From Sporolituus thermophilus DSM 23256 (GTDB taxonomy: Bacteria > Bacillota > Negativicutes > Sporomusales > Thermosinaceae): DNA of 64,000 nucleotides. The notes under the pieces were generated by a model that did not search any database, was not told the origin of the DNA, and was given only the letters and a program-made list of their open reading frames with translations. Where the stretch lies: assembly GCF_900102435.1 (NCBI RefSeq), contig NZ_FNBU01000002.1, positions 163,580 to 227,579 of the forward strand. Reading direction: 5' to 3'. Shown one piece after another: positions 15,990 through 24,005 of the stretch (position 1 is the first letter of the stretch; every line of letters starts with the position of its first letter). The position numbers and the translations under genes were made by a program.

Positions 15990-16988
15990 TCATTTTCCTA
16001 CCTGGTCGATGGCTGCTAAATGTTCGTCATAAGTCCTGCTGAAACGGTGAGCCCCGTTTTTATCGGCGACAAAGTAAAGATACTCGGTTTCGGCCGGATA
16101 CAGGACAGCCTGAATAGATGCCAGTCCCGGATTAGCAATGGGTCCCGGCGGTAGACCGCTATGTTGGTAGGTATTGTACGGCGACGGTATTTGGGTGTCT
16201 TGGACGGTAAGCTTCGGTTTGGGATAACCGAGAATATACTGAATGGTGGCACAAGACTGGAGCGGCATCCCCTGCTTCAACCGGTTAAAAAAGACGCTGG
16301 CGATAACCGGCCGTTCTCCTTCCAGCTGCGCCTCCTTTTCTACCAGTGAAGCCAGGATAATTACCTCGCGGATTGACAGGTTCAGTTCGGCCGCTCTGGC
16401 CCGCATGGCCGGCGTAAACTGCTGGTCAAACTGCTTTGTCAGCATTTTGAGAATGTCCTCCGCGGTCGCACCGCTGGCAACCCGGTAGGTGTCAGGAAAT
16501 AAAAAACCTTCCACCGTGTATAGCGTCCCCTCACCGGCGGTCATATAGTCATAAGGAGCGTAAGCGCGGGCCAAGGATTTAAACTGCGTAGCGTCGCTAA
16601 TTTTATGCTGCTCTAGCAGCGCTGCCACCTGGTCGACGGTGAAGCCTTCCGGTATGGTAAATTGCCGGTAGGCCGTCTCCCCTCTGGCCAGCATGTCAAT
16701 AATCTGGCGAACCGTCATAGAAGGAGTTATTTGATATTCACCGGCCTGCAACGAACCTTCCAGCCCCTCGATTTTTGCCAATACACGAAAGAGAAATACG
16801 TTGGAGATGAGGCCGCGCTGCTTAAGCAGCGCCCCGATATCGTTAGTCGTCATTCCAGGTTCCACGGTTATCAGCACGGGAGCGTTCGCCGAACTTACCG
16901 GCCGGGCCAAGCCGTAGGTGATCGTACCGGCGATGAAGGCAAGGAAGATAAAAAACAGGACCAGTTTTTTGCCAAAGCTCTGCCGCAT
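15990..16988 (-). CDS. mltG: endolytic transglycosylase MltG (YceG family)
   Basis: A 332-residue membrane-anchored protein that cuts nascent glycan strands and so helps set their length. One N-terminal membrane helix (about 8-28) is followed by a LysM-like subdomain and the YceG catalytic domain with the catalytic glutamate in LASLVEKEAQLEGERP and the motif PSPYNTYQHSGLPPGPIANPG. The ATG at 16988 has GAGGTGAC upstream. It lies one base upstream of the TrmR-like gene. Confidence 0.93.
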   Translation of the reverse strand: MRQSFGKKLVLFFIFLAFIAGTITYGLARPVSSANAPVLITVEPGMTTNDIGALLKQRGLISNVFLFRVLAKIEGLEGSLQAGEYQITPSMTVRQIIDMLARGETAYRQFTIPEGFTVDQVAALLEQHKISDATQFKSLARAYAPYDYMTAGEGTLYTVEGFLFPDTYRVASGATAEDILKMLTKQFDQQFTPAMRARAAELNLSIREVIILASLVEKEAQLEGERPVIASVFFNRLKQGMPLQSCATIQYILGYPKPKLTVQDTQIPSPYNTYQHSGLPPGPIANPGLASIQAVLYPAETEYLYFVADKNGAHRFSRTYDEHLAAIDQVGK

Positions 16989-17032
16989 TAGCTGTCACCT
17001 CGCTTGCTATGACTATATTATACACAACGGCC

Positions 17033-17059
17033 AAAGAAAAAAGAAGCCGTTTAGGCTTC
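17033..17059 (-). terminator. intrinsic terminator of the DUF1292 gene
   Basis: GAAGCC-TAAAC-GGCTTC followed by TTTTTTCTTT on the minus strand; the stem begins within the last codons and includes the stop codon. Confidence 0.8.
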
Positions 17060-17389
17060 CGTTTCCTCCTCCAGCAGTTCCTCGTAGGCCTGCAAGACTT
17101 GCTCATATTCTTCATCGGTAGGATCGACATAAATATCTTCGCCGTCTTCGCCCTTGTCAATACGCGCGATAAAGGCATCGGTTCCTTCTTCATCGCAGTC
17201 GCAAGGCTCGCCCTCGCAGCAGCAGTCCTCTTCTTCGTTAAAAGGCACCAGGATGGCAAAGCGCTTCTCGCCGATCTCAATAATCATTTCCTGTATAAAC
17301 TGTTCCTTGTTGCCTTCTTCATCTTCGAACTCAATGATTTCAAATTCACCGAGGTTGTCGTCACGTTCAATGTCAGCCAATTTCTTCAC
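17051..17389 (-). CDS. DUF1292 domain-containing protein (YrzB-like)
   Basis: A 112-residue, strongly acidic protein of the DUF1292 family, which in B. subtilis (YrzB) lies between ruvX (yrrK) and mltG (yrrL), as here. Function is unknown. The family body is present (FEIIEFEDEEGNKEQFI, FAILVPFNEEE). An inserted Cys cluster, DCCCEGEPCDCDEE, near residues 66-79 is striking and might bind metal. Confidence 0.85.
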   Translation of the reverse strand: MKKLADIERDDNLGEFEIIEFEDEEGNKEQFIQEMIIEIGEKRFAILVPFNEEEDCCCEGEPCDCDEEGTDAFIARIDKGEDGEDIYVDPTDEEYEQVLQAYEELLEEETEA

Positions 17390-17445
17390 CTCATCTGTTA
17401 AATTAATGTCATTTTAGCTTAGAAAAATTCTCCTGTCAAGGAAAT

Positions 17446-17868
17446 TCATCCCTTGCGGGACAGGCTGTCCAAATATCCCTGCAAAATAAACACAGCCGCC
17501 ATTTTATCGATAACTTGCCGGCGTTTGGCCCGCCGTACGTCGGCAGCGATCAGGGAACGCTCCGCCGCCACGGTAGACAATCGCTCGTCCCAGAGCCGGA
17601 TTTCTACCCCGGCAAGACAGTCCTGCAGTTCGCTGGCGAAGGTTTTTACTTTTTCTCCCTGCGGACCAATCGTGCCATTCATATTCTTTGGAAGCCCTAC
17701 GATGATGACGGTAGCCCCAAAACGCTCCACCAGCTCCCGGATGCGCGCCATATCCGCTTCAGACGACGTGCGGCGGATAACTTCTACGCCCTGGGCCGTC
17801 AAGAGCAGTTCGTCACTCACGGCCACCCCGATAGTTTTTTCTCCTACGTCAAGTGCTAGTATGCGCAT
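17446..17868 (-). CDS. ruvX: Holliday junction resolvase-like RuvX (YqgF)
   Basis: A 140-residue RNase H-fold nuclease. The first acidic residue is in ILALDVGEKTIGVAVSD, the second motif is VGLPKNMNGTIGPQ, and WDERLSTVAAERSL follows. YqgF proteins are linked to rRNA processing and resolve branched DNA in some species, so the cell role is uncertain. It lies downstream of the aldo/keto reductase gene. The stop codon is followed by an imperfect hairpin with the tail AGAATTTTTC that may end the transcript. Confidence 0.92.
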   Translation of the reverse strand: MRILALDVGEKTIGVAVSDELLLTAQGVEVIRRTSSEADMARIRELVERFGATVIIVGLPKNMNGTIGPQGEKVKTFASELQDCLAGVEIRLWDERLSTVAAERSLIAADVRRAKRRQVIDKMAAVFILQGYLDSLSRKG

Positions 17869-17899
17869 GATACCCCCTGTTTATTATCACCATAGCGGC

Positions 17900-18847
17900 C
17901 TAAATAATTTTCAGGCAAAATTCCGGACAATGGGCGCCGCAGTAACCGCAGAGTACGCACTTACTATGGTCTACGACCGCCATACCATCAACTATGGTAA
18001 TAGCTTGCATTGGACATTTGCCGGCACAGCGCCCACAACCCACACACCAATCCTCTATGAGGAGACGGCGCTGGCGGGCGCCCACTTTTGCCCGTAAAGC
18101 GGCATCGGGGGCTTGTCCGTTAAAGAGGGCAATATTATACGCCACCTCATCGGTTGTCTGCATGCCGACTGCCACGGCACTTACGCCGCTCTGGTTCATT
18201 ACCCAACGCAGCGCTTCTTCGGCCATCCCGGTCAAATGACCGCCACCAAGGGCTTTCATGGTGTATACCCCTTTTCCCTGCGCCGCGGCGAAAGCAACAG
18301 CCGCCAGCATGTCCTCCCGGGTACCGTCGCAGATGCCTATTCCGTGGATATTTAAAATAGGGTGGATGACGTCTATTTCGTCCATCAGGGCTGCCGCCCG
18401 AACGACTTCCACCGTATGCGTAGATACCCCGACCGCCCGGATCCGTCCCGCTCGCTTGGCTTCTGTTAGATAACGCAATGCTTCCTGATGGCCTTTCAGG
18501 GTTAAGCGCGACGTCTGTTCGTGCAACATAAAGATATCGATGTAATCACGGCCGATGCCATTACAGGCGTTGATGACGCTTTCACGCATGCCCTCGTAGG
18601 TATAAGCGTAAGACTTAGAGGCGACAATTACCTGGTCCGAACACTGCCGTATAGCTTTGCGAATATAAGGATAGGTTTGGTATAGTTCAGCCGTATCAAT
18701 AAAATTAACCCCTGCCGCCAGTGCCGCTTCCAGGACGGCGGCACCTTCCTGCAGAGGTAATCCGGCCTGCAGCGGTCCAATGGTGAGGGCCCCAAAACAC
18801 AAACGGGACACCTTAATACCGGTACGGCCCAGTTCTCTGTATTCCAT
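17900..18847 (-). CDS. aldo/keto reductase with C-terminal 2x[4Fe-4S] ferredoxin domain
   Basis: A 315-residue protein. Residues 1-255 form an aldo/keto reductase barrel with the catalytic Asp/Tyr in NFIDTAELYQTYP, Lys in VASKSYAY and His in FMLHEQTS. The last 55 residues hold two ferredoxin motifs, CVGCGRCAGKCP and CVLCGYCGAHCP. The fusion suggests electrons enter from ferredoxin rather than only NAD(P)H; this is inferred, and the substrate is unknown. The start ATG overlaps the IreB stop codon by one base (TAATG), so the two are translationally coupled. Confidence 0.85.
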   Translation of the reverse strand: MEYRELGRTGIKVSRLCFGALTIGPLQAGLPLQEGAAVLEAALAAGVNFIDTAELYQTYPYIRKAIRQCSDQVIVASKSYAYTYEGMRESVINACNGIGRDYIDIFMLHEQTSRLTLKGHQEALRYLTEAKRAGRIRAVGVSTHTVEVVRAAALMDEIDVIHPILNIHGIGICDGTREDMLAAVAFAAAQGKGVYTMKALGGGHLTGMAEEALRWVMNQSGVSAVAVGMQTTDEVAYNIALFNGQAPDAALRAKVGARQRRLLIEDWCVGCGRCAGKCPMQAITIVDGMAVVDHSKCVLCGYCGAHCPEFCLKII

Positions 18848-19104
18848 TATTTGTCTTTCAGATAAGCTCGTACCAGTTCTTCGAGCAGTTCGTCCCGTTC
18901 AAGTTTACGAATTAGACCGCGTGCATTGTTATGGCTAGTGATGTAGGTAGGATCACCGGATAACAAATAACCGACCATTTGATTTATCGGGTTGTAGCCC
19001 TTCTCTTTGAGGGCCTGATACACCGTGTTAATAATAAAGGCAGCCGCGTTTTTATCTTCATTATCTACACGAAACATCATCGTTTGTTCCGATAAATTGG
19101 TCAT
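18847..19104 (-). CDS. IreB family regulatory phosphoprotein (YrzL-like)
   Basis: An 85-residue protein of the IreB/UPF0297 family. In Enterococcus IreB is phosphorylated by the PASTA kinase IreK on N-terminal threonines and controls cephalosporin tolerance and MurAA turnover. Threonines 2 and 8 are present in the N terminus here. The motif [19 protein letters not shown] is family-typical. It sits between alaS and ruvX as yrzL does in Bacillus. RBS GGGAGGGGG precedes the ATG. Confidence 0.92.
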   Translation of the reverse strand: MTNLSEQTMMFRVDNEDKNAAAFIINTVYQALKEKGYNPINQMVGYLLSGDPTYITSHNNARGLIRKLERDELLEELVRAYLKDK

Positions 19105-19204
19105 GCGTCATCCCCCTCCCTATTAGTATCTCCTTCCTAATTCCATTATATTCTACCATCACTAAAATTTTCCTATTGTGACCTGGATAAAAGCAAAGAT
19201 TTTG

Positions 19205-19226
19205 AGGGCGGGTACTACCCCGCCCT
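19205..19226 (-). terminator. GC-rich hairpin after alaS
   Basis: AGGGCGGG-6 bases-CCCGCCCT begins 14 bases after the alaS stop; the minus-strand tail CAAAATCTTT is a weak T tract. Confidence 0.5.
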
Positions 19227-19239
19227 TTGCCGGTAGTTA

Positions 19240-21849
19240 CTATTTTATTTGCCGGCCCATAATTTCTTGGGCGATACGAAGGGCGTCAGCCAGCTTGTCC
19301 GGCTGCTTGCCCCCGGCCTGCGCCATATCGGGGCGGCCGCCGCCACCGCCACCGGCGACCTTCGCCATCTCCTTGATAATATTGCCGGCATGTACTCCCT
19401 TGGCTACCGCGTCGGCCGTCGCCATGACGACGAAATTGACTTTTTCGCCGGTTACGGCGCCAAGAGCAACGACGCCTGAGCGCAATCGGTCACGCACCAA
19501 ATCGGCCGTAGAACGGAGGTCGTCCATATCAGCCGCTTCCACCTGGCCGACTACCAACGCAACCCCGTTAATTTCCGCCTTATTAGTAAGTAAATCCTCA
19601 ACAGCAAACTTGGCCAGCTTAGTCTTTAACGCCGCCAGTTCTTTTTCCAAATCCTTAACCCGCGCCAACACTCCGTCAATTCGCCCGACCAGGTCCTCAG
19701 GACGGCTCTTAAGCGCTAACGCCGCCGCCTGCAGAAGTTCTTCCCGGGAACGGATATAGTCAAGCGCTGCATGGCCGGTAACAGCTTCAATCCGCCTGAT
19801 ACCCGATCCGATACCTGTTTCACTTACGATTTTGAATTGGCCAATTTCGGCTGTGCTGCTCACATGGGTACCACCGCAAAGTTCTTTACTGAAATCGTCA
19901 ATGATGACTACCGAGACCCGTTCGCCGTATTTTTCCCCAAAAAGGGCCGTCGCTCCCATTTCCCTGGCCATTTCTTGCGTTGTCTCAATGCGGCCGACCG
20001 CAATATTGCGGAGGATAACCTCATTGACAATATTCTCTACTTCCGCCAGTTGCTCGGCCGTAACCGGGGCAAAATGGGAAAAGTCAAACCGCAAGCGGTC
20101 TGGCCCCACATAGGAGCCGGCTTGGTTGACATGCTCGCCTAACACCTTTTTTAGCGCGGCATGCAGTAAATGAGTAGCCGTATGGTTGCGGGAGGCATCG
20201 CGGCGTCTGGCCGCATCTACCGCCACTTTTACCGTATCGCCGGGTTTGATTATTCCTTCGGTAACGCTGCCCACATGGTAGATCGTGCCGTCAGGAAGCT
20301 TTCTCGCCGTTGCAACCTGGATCTTGCCATATTGGGCCGTTATCGTGCCACTGTCGCCAACCTGACCGCCCCCCTCGGCATAGAACGGCGTCACATCAAG
20401 GATGAGTGCCACTTCCTGGCCGTCATGGGCCGCTTCGACAACCTTACCGTCCTGCAATACCAGGACAACCTTGGCGCTTTCGGCCTGCGGGTCGTACTTG
20501 AGCTCTTCCGCGACAAGGCCGGACAAATCGGGAATAATCACCCGCTCCTCATTCTCCTGGCGGGCGGCGCGGGCTCTTTGCCGCTGCTCATCCATGGCTT
20601 GGTCAAAACCGGCCTTGTCAAGTTCCATATCATGCTCAGCCAAAATTTCCTGCGTTAATTCCCACGGAAAACCAAAGGTATCGTACAGTTTAAAACCGGT
20701 GGCGCCGTCTAAAACGGTTTTGCCGCTCTCTTTTAAGGCACGGATATGGTTGTTTAAAAGTTCCATGCCTTGGACCAGCGTAGCGTTAAACCGTTCCTCT
20801 TCCAGTTGAACGACTTTTTTGATGTAAGCTTTCTTATCATTGATTTCGGGATAAGGTTCGGCAAATATGTTAGCCACCACGTCAACAATATCAACCAGGA
20901 AGGGTTTCTCAATGCCCAGGAGGCGGCCGTGGCGGACGGCACGGCGCAAAATGCGGCGCAGCACATAACCCCGACCTTCGTTGGAGGGTAAAACACCGTC
21001 AGCAATCATAATCGTCAGGCTCCGCCCATGGTCGGCGATAACCTTGAGTGAAACATCCGTTTTAGCCGCTTCCCCATAAGTGACACCGGCAACTTTAGCC
21101 GTATGTTCAATAATGGGGAACAACAGGTCTGTCTCAAAGTTGGAACGCTTATTCTGAAGTACGGAGGCGATCCGCTCCAGACCAGCCCCGGTATCAATGT
21201 TTTTCTTGGCCAGTGGCGTATAGTTGCCCTCTTCGTCACGGTCATATTGGGTAAAGACCAGGTTCCAGATTTCCAAATAGCGGTCACAGCTGCAGCCTAC
21301 ACGGCAATCGGGCTTGCCGCAGCCCCGCTGTTCACCCAAGTCGATATGAATTTCCGAACAGGGACCGCATGGGCCTGGCCCGATTTCCCAAAAGTTATCT
21401 TCGAGGCGGACAATGCGGTCGGCCGGCACCCCCACTTCCTTGTGCCAAATTTCAAAGGCCTCGTCGTCTTCCGTATGGATCGTAATCCACAGCTTGTCCT
21501 TAGGCAGATTAAGGTGTTCGGTAATAAATTCCCACGCCCAAGTGATAGCTTCCCGTTTAAAATAATCGCCAAAAGAGAAATTTCCCAGCATTTCAAAAAA
21601 AGTATGATGGCGGGCCGTACGCCCCACATTTTCGATGTCACCGGTACGCACGCATTTTTGGCAGGTAGCAATCCGCGGATGCGGCGGCTTCATTTTACCG
21701 GTGAAAAAAGGTTTAAAGGGCGCCATGCCTGCGCCAATCAAGAGCAATGTCGGGTCATTTTCGGGTATCAATGATGCACTCGGCAATACGAGGTGGTCTT
21801 TACTGGCAAAAAACTGCAGAAACTTCTTACGTAGCTCGTTTCCGGTCAA
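19240..21849 (-). CDS. alaS: alanyl-tRNA synthetase
   Basis: Charges tRNA-Ala. The 869-residue protein has the class II catalytic core, the editing domain with HTATHLLH and CGGTHVSS zinc motifs near residues 555-665, and the C-terminal DHHA1 domain with GGGGGGRPDMAQAGG. The TTG at 21849 gives the usual start (MTGNELRKKF) and has GGAGG 9 bases upstream; the ATG at 21858 directly abuts that site and is rejected. A consensus promoter lies upstream; there is no room for a T-box leader. Confidence 0.96.
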   Translation of the reverse strand: MTGNELRKKFLQFFASKDHLVLPSASLIPENDPTLLLIGAGMAPFKPFFTGKMKPPHPRIATCQKCVRTGDIENVGRTARHHTFFEMLGNFSFGDYFKREAITWAWEFITEHLNLPKDKLWITIHTEDDEAFEIWHKEVGVPADRIVRLEDNFWEIGPGPCGPCSEIHIDLGEQRGCGKPDCRVGCSCDRYLEIWNLVFTQYDRDEEGNYTPLAKKNIDTGAGLERIASVLQNKRSNFETDLLFPIIEHTAKVAGVTYGEAAKTDVSLKVIADHGRSLTIMIADGVLPSNEGRGYVLRRILRRAVRHGRLLGIEKPFLVDIVDVVANIFAEPYPEINDKKAYIKKVVQLEEERFNATLVQGMELLNNHIRALKESGKTVLDGATGFKLYDTFGFPWELTQEILAEHDMELDKAGFDQAMDEQRQRARAARQENEERVIIPDLSGLVAEELKYDPQAESAKVVLVLQDGKVVEAAHDGQEVALILDVTPFYAEGGGQVGDSGTITAQYGKIQVATARKLPDGTIYHVGSVTEGIIKPGDTVKVAVDAARRRDASRNHTATHLLHAALKKVLGEHVNQAGSYVGPDRLRFDFSHFAPVTAEQLAEVENIVNEVILRNIAVGRIETTQEMAREMGATALFGEKYGERVSVVIIDDFSKELCGGTHVSSTAEIGQFKIVSETGIGSGIRRIEAVTGHAALDYIRSREELLQAAALALKSRPEDLVGRIDGVLARVKDLEKELAALKTKLAKFAVEDLLTNKAEINGVALVVGQVEAADMDDLRSTADLVRDRLRSGVVALGAVTGEKVNFVVMATADAVAKGVHAGNIIKEMAKVAGGGGGGRPDMAQAGGKQPDKLADALRIAQEIMGRQIK

Positions 21850-21897
21850 AACGATCATCCTCCACTAAAGCTTCAGGGAGCCCCATTTCTTTTAGGC

Positions 21898-21926
21898 ATT
21901 ATACATAATTTATGTACTATTGTCAA
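21898..21926 (-). promoter_or_regulatory. alaS: consensus sigma-A promoter of alaS
   Basis: Perfect TTGACA (21921-21926) and TATAAT (21898-21903) with 17 bases between on the minus strand, about 49 bases before the TTG start. Confidence 0.85.
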
Positions 21927-21948
21927 TAATTGGTGCTTCCTGTCCGAT

Positions 21949-22974
21949 TTATCCCAGGATGCGAACCAGATGGCGGCCGAAGACCTTGGCCAGAGCGGCA
22001 ACCGGCACACCAAGCAGCATGCCCGCAAGCCCTGCCAGTTCGCCACCGACAAATAAAGCGAAAATCACCGACAAAGGATGAAGACCCACATTTTCGCCCA
22101 GTACTTTGGGACCGATAACCGTACCTTCGAGCTGATGTATGACCAAAAAGAGCACTCCTACTTTCAGCGCCAGCCACGGCGACTCAAGCAGCGCCAGGGT
22201 CACGGCCGGCGACGCGCCGATAACGGCGCCGAAATAGGGAATAACATCAAGAATGCCGGCAATAATGCCAATCATTAGCGCATACCGGACATTAAGCAAA
22301 TATAATCCAAGACTCACCAGCAGTCCGACAATGATGGCCACCGTAATCTGGCCGCGGATGACGCCAGCCAGCACTTTATCCACGTCGCGAAGAATCATTA
22401 CGGCTTCATGGCGCCAGTGAGGCGGCAGTAAAAACAGCAGTCTCTCCTTGATTTCATGCCAGTCATGGAGTATATAAAAGGATAAAATAGGCGTAATCGC
22501 CAAACCGATAAAATGGCTGAGCAAAGTAATGATGCCGCCGACCAGCCCGGAGACGAAGGCCTGCACTTCGCCTTGCATTAGAAGCAGTGTTTTGTCCAAG
22601 GCCTGGCGGAGGGAATATGGCAACATCGAATTTTGATATTGCCACTGTAAAACCTGCACTAACTCTTCGACGCGGGCAACAATGGCCGGGAAATCGCGGC
22701 CAAAGGCTTCAATTTCCCGGATCAGCAGCGGAATGAGCCGGCTACCGCCAATAATAACAATACTAAATAAAACGACGTATACGACGGCAATAGCCCATAC
22801 CCGTTTTAGCCCATGGTTTTCCAGATAACAGACGGCGGGATTTAGGAGGTAAGCGAGAAAAAAAGCAAGGATGAATGGATAAAGGCCACTACGCACCCGC
22901 CACAGAAAATAGCCAAGCAGCATGAAAACAATCAGAATTATGCCCAATCGCAAAGTCCGCTTAGTAATCACCAT
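21949..22974 (-). CDS. AI-2E family transporter (YrrI-like)
   Basis: A 341-residue membrane protein with about eight hydrophobic segments; family motifs include FLAYLLNPAVCYLE, SYYLLH-like SFYILHDWHEIKE and the C-terminal GPKVLGENVGLHPLSVIFALFVGGELAGLAGM region. The family's founding member exports autoinducer-2, but most members have other or unknown cargo. B. subtilis has yrrI just upstream of alaS in the same place. A second member of the family is at 35852-36886. Confidence 0.88.
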   Translation of the reverse strand: MVITKRTLRLGIILIVFMLLGYFLWRVRSGLYPFILAFFLAYLLNPAVCYLENHGLKRVWAIAVVYVVLFSIVIIGGSRLIPLLIREIEAFGRDFPAIVARVEELVQVLQWQYQNSMLPYSLRQALDKTLLLMQGEVQAFVSGLVGGIITLLSHFIGLAITPILSFYILHDWHEIKERLLFLLPPHWRHEAVMILRDVDKVLAGVIRGQITVAIIVGLLVSLGLYLLNVRYALMIGIIAGILDVIPYFGAVIGASPAVTLALLESPWLALKVGVLFLVIHQLEGTVIGPKVLGENVGLHPLSVIFALFVGGELAGLAGMLLGVPVAALAKVFGRHLVRILG

Positions 22975-22984
22975 TCCTTACACC

Positions 22985-23013
22985 CCAAAAAGAAAGGAGA
23001 CCGTACGGTCTCC
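22985..23013 (-). terminator. intrinsic terminator before the AI-2E family gene
   Basis: Perfect palindrome GGAGACCGTACGGTCTCC (22996-23013) followed by TTTCTTTTT on the minus strand; it ends the transcript of the small genes at 23015-23929. Confidence 0.85.
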
Positions 23014-23014
23014 G

Positions 23015-23209
23015 TCAATCCAATTTTTTCATCAACCGCCGGCGGGTACGGCGCGCCTGCCGCATTAAATCCCGGGTCGTAGCCTTGATCGTATCGGCGC
23101 TGCGTTCCACTAGGGGTTTTTTTTGCGGTTTCACCATGGGACCAAAGATGGCGCCTAGCACCGAACCTAGTAAGCCTCCCCAAATCAAACCTTGCCAAAA
23201 CTTGCGCAT
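23015..23209 (-). CDS. small membrane protein of unknown function
   Basis: A 64-residue product with one glycine-rich membrane helix (WGGLLGSVLGAIFGPMV, about residues 9-27) and a basic C-terminal tail (RQARRTRRRLMKKLD). The layout resembles YtxH-like small membrane proteins, but the match is weak. It begins three bases after the zinc-ribbon gene ends, has an AGGAGG-type ribosome site and precedes a strong terminator, so it is very likely translated. Confidence 0.6.
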   Translation of the reverse strand: MRKFWQGLIWGGLLGSVLGAIFGPMVKPQKKPLVERSADTIKATTRDLMRQARRTRRRLMKKLD

Positions 23210-23211
23210 CT

Positions 23212-23403
23212 TTATCCCTCCTGTAAGTTTACAGCAGTATCCTGCAAAGGATTGTACAGAGTTAATGTTCCGTCTGTTTCCACGTTAAAGATTTTCACGT
23301 TTTCGCCACGAACCAAAAACTCGACACAACATTCGGAGCAGTAATACTGATCAGTGCCTACTTTACCGATAGTGCGCTGCCCGCAGACTGGACAAGCAGT
23401 CAC
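23212..23403 (-). CDS. small zinc-ribbon protein of unknown function
   Basis: A 63-residue product starting at a GTG at 23403, 16 bases after the PRC-barrel stop. The pairs CPVCG and YYCSECC would bind one zinc ion; the remainder has beta-like sequence (NVKIFNVETDGTLTLYN). The longer in-frame reading to 23487 overlaps the previous gene and is less likely. I do not recognise a named family. Confidence 0.55.
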   Translation of the reverse strand: MTACPVCGQRTIGKVGTDQYYCSECCVEFLVRGENVKIFNVETDGTLTLYNPLQDTAVNLQEG

Positions 23404-23419
23404 AGTCCCACCCCCACAA

Positions 23420-23929
23420 TCAGTTTTTCTCTTCGGTATGCAGGAGGTTTGCCATGGACGCAGGGACGATAAGTTTATCTTCGCCAACTACTTGCACCTG
23501 GGGCAACGGCATTATCGAACGACCATAGACAAAATCGGTAAAGACTCCGTTCGATACTTCGTAAGCGGTTATTTCGCCTGTTTCCGGGTCAAAGGCAATA
23601 TCGGCCAGCAGACCCAAATTAACACCACACTCGGTAAATATTTGCTTGTCTACCACATCATGCAGCCGACAAGCTTGATCGATCCCCGGCATAGCCGTCA
23701 AATCGAGCAGCGCATCTCGGCTGCGCACCATAACAGCGTCGCGACCGATGCGAAATAAGTTCCGGAACAGGATACCTTGCCCATCGCTGAACCAACTGGT
23801 CTGATTGGTCACAATTCCTAATACTGCCGCCCTGGCTAAATCCACAACCACTTCCTGAACCTCGCCAATCTGCGTACCCGTATCCAGTTCGAGTACCGGC
23901 AGGCCAATCAAATTCCGCAGTTTATACAT
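23420..23929 (-). CDS. PRC-barrel domain-containing protein
   Basis: A 169-residue protein with two PRC-barrel-like beta domains: residues 1-75 (LIGLPVLELDTGTQIGEVQEVVVD) and 80-150 (GVNLGLLADIAFDPETGEITAYEVSNG). The family is often encoded with spore or photosynthetic genes, and its role in Firmicutes is unknown. It starts a three-gene unit with the zinc-ribbon and small membrane proteins. Confidence 0.8.
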   Translation of the reverse strand: MYKLRNLIGLPVLELDTGTQIGEVQEVVVDLARAAVLGIVTNQTSWFSDGQGILFRNLFRIGRDAVMVRSRDALLDLTAMPGIDQACRLHDVVDKQIFTECGVNLGLLADIAFDPETGEITAYEVSNGVFTDFVYGRSIMPLPQVQVVGEDKLIVPASMANLLHTEEKN

Positions 23930-24005
23930 AACCGGCCTCCAAAACAGATTGCAGTATTATTATGGCCAAAAACAAGGCGGTTTATTATTTTTATCATCAA
24001 CATCA

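Noticed and set aside
17453..18097. Plus-strand open frame of 214 codons
   Set aside because: Spans ruvX and the end of the aldo/keto reductase, both clear minus-strand genes.
20170..20658. Plus-strand open frame of 162 codons
   Set aside because: Antisense shadow of alaS.
21103..21774. Plus-strand open frame of 223 codons
   Set aside because: Antisense shadow of alaS in a well conserved region.
21859..21948. T-box riboswitch upstream of alaS
   Set aside because: Only about 90 bases separate the two genes and a consensus promoter fills them; there is no room for a T-box leader and no specifier or antiterminator pattern.
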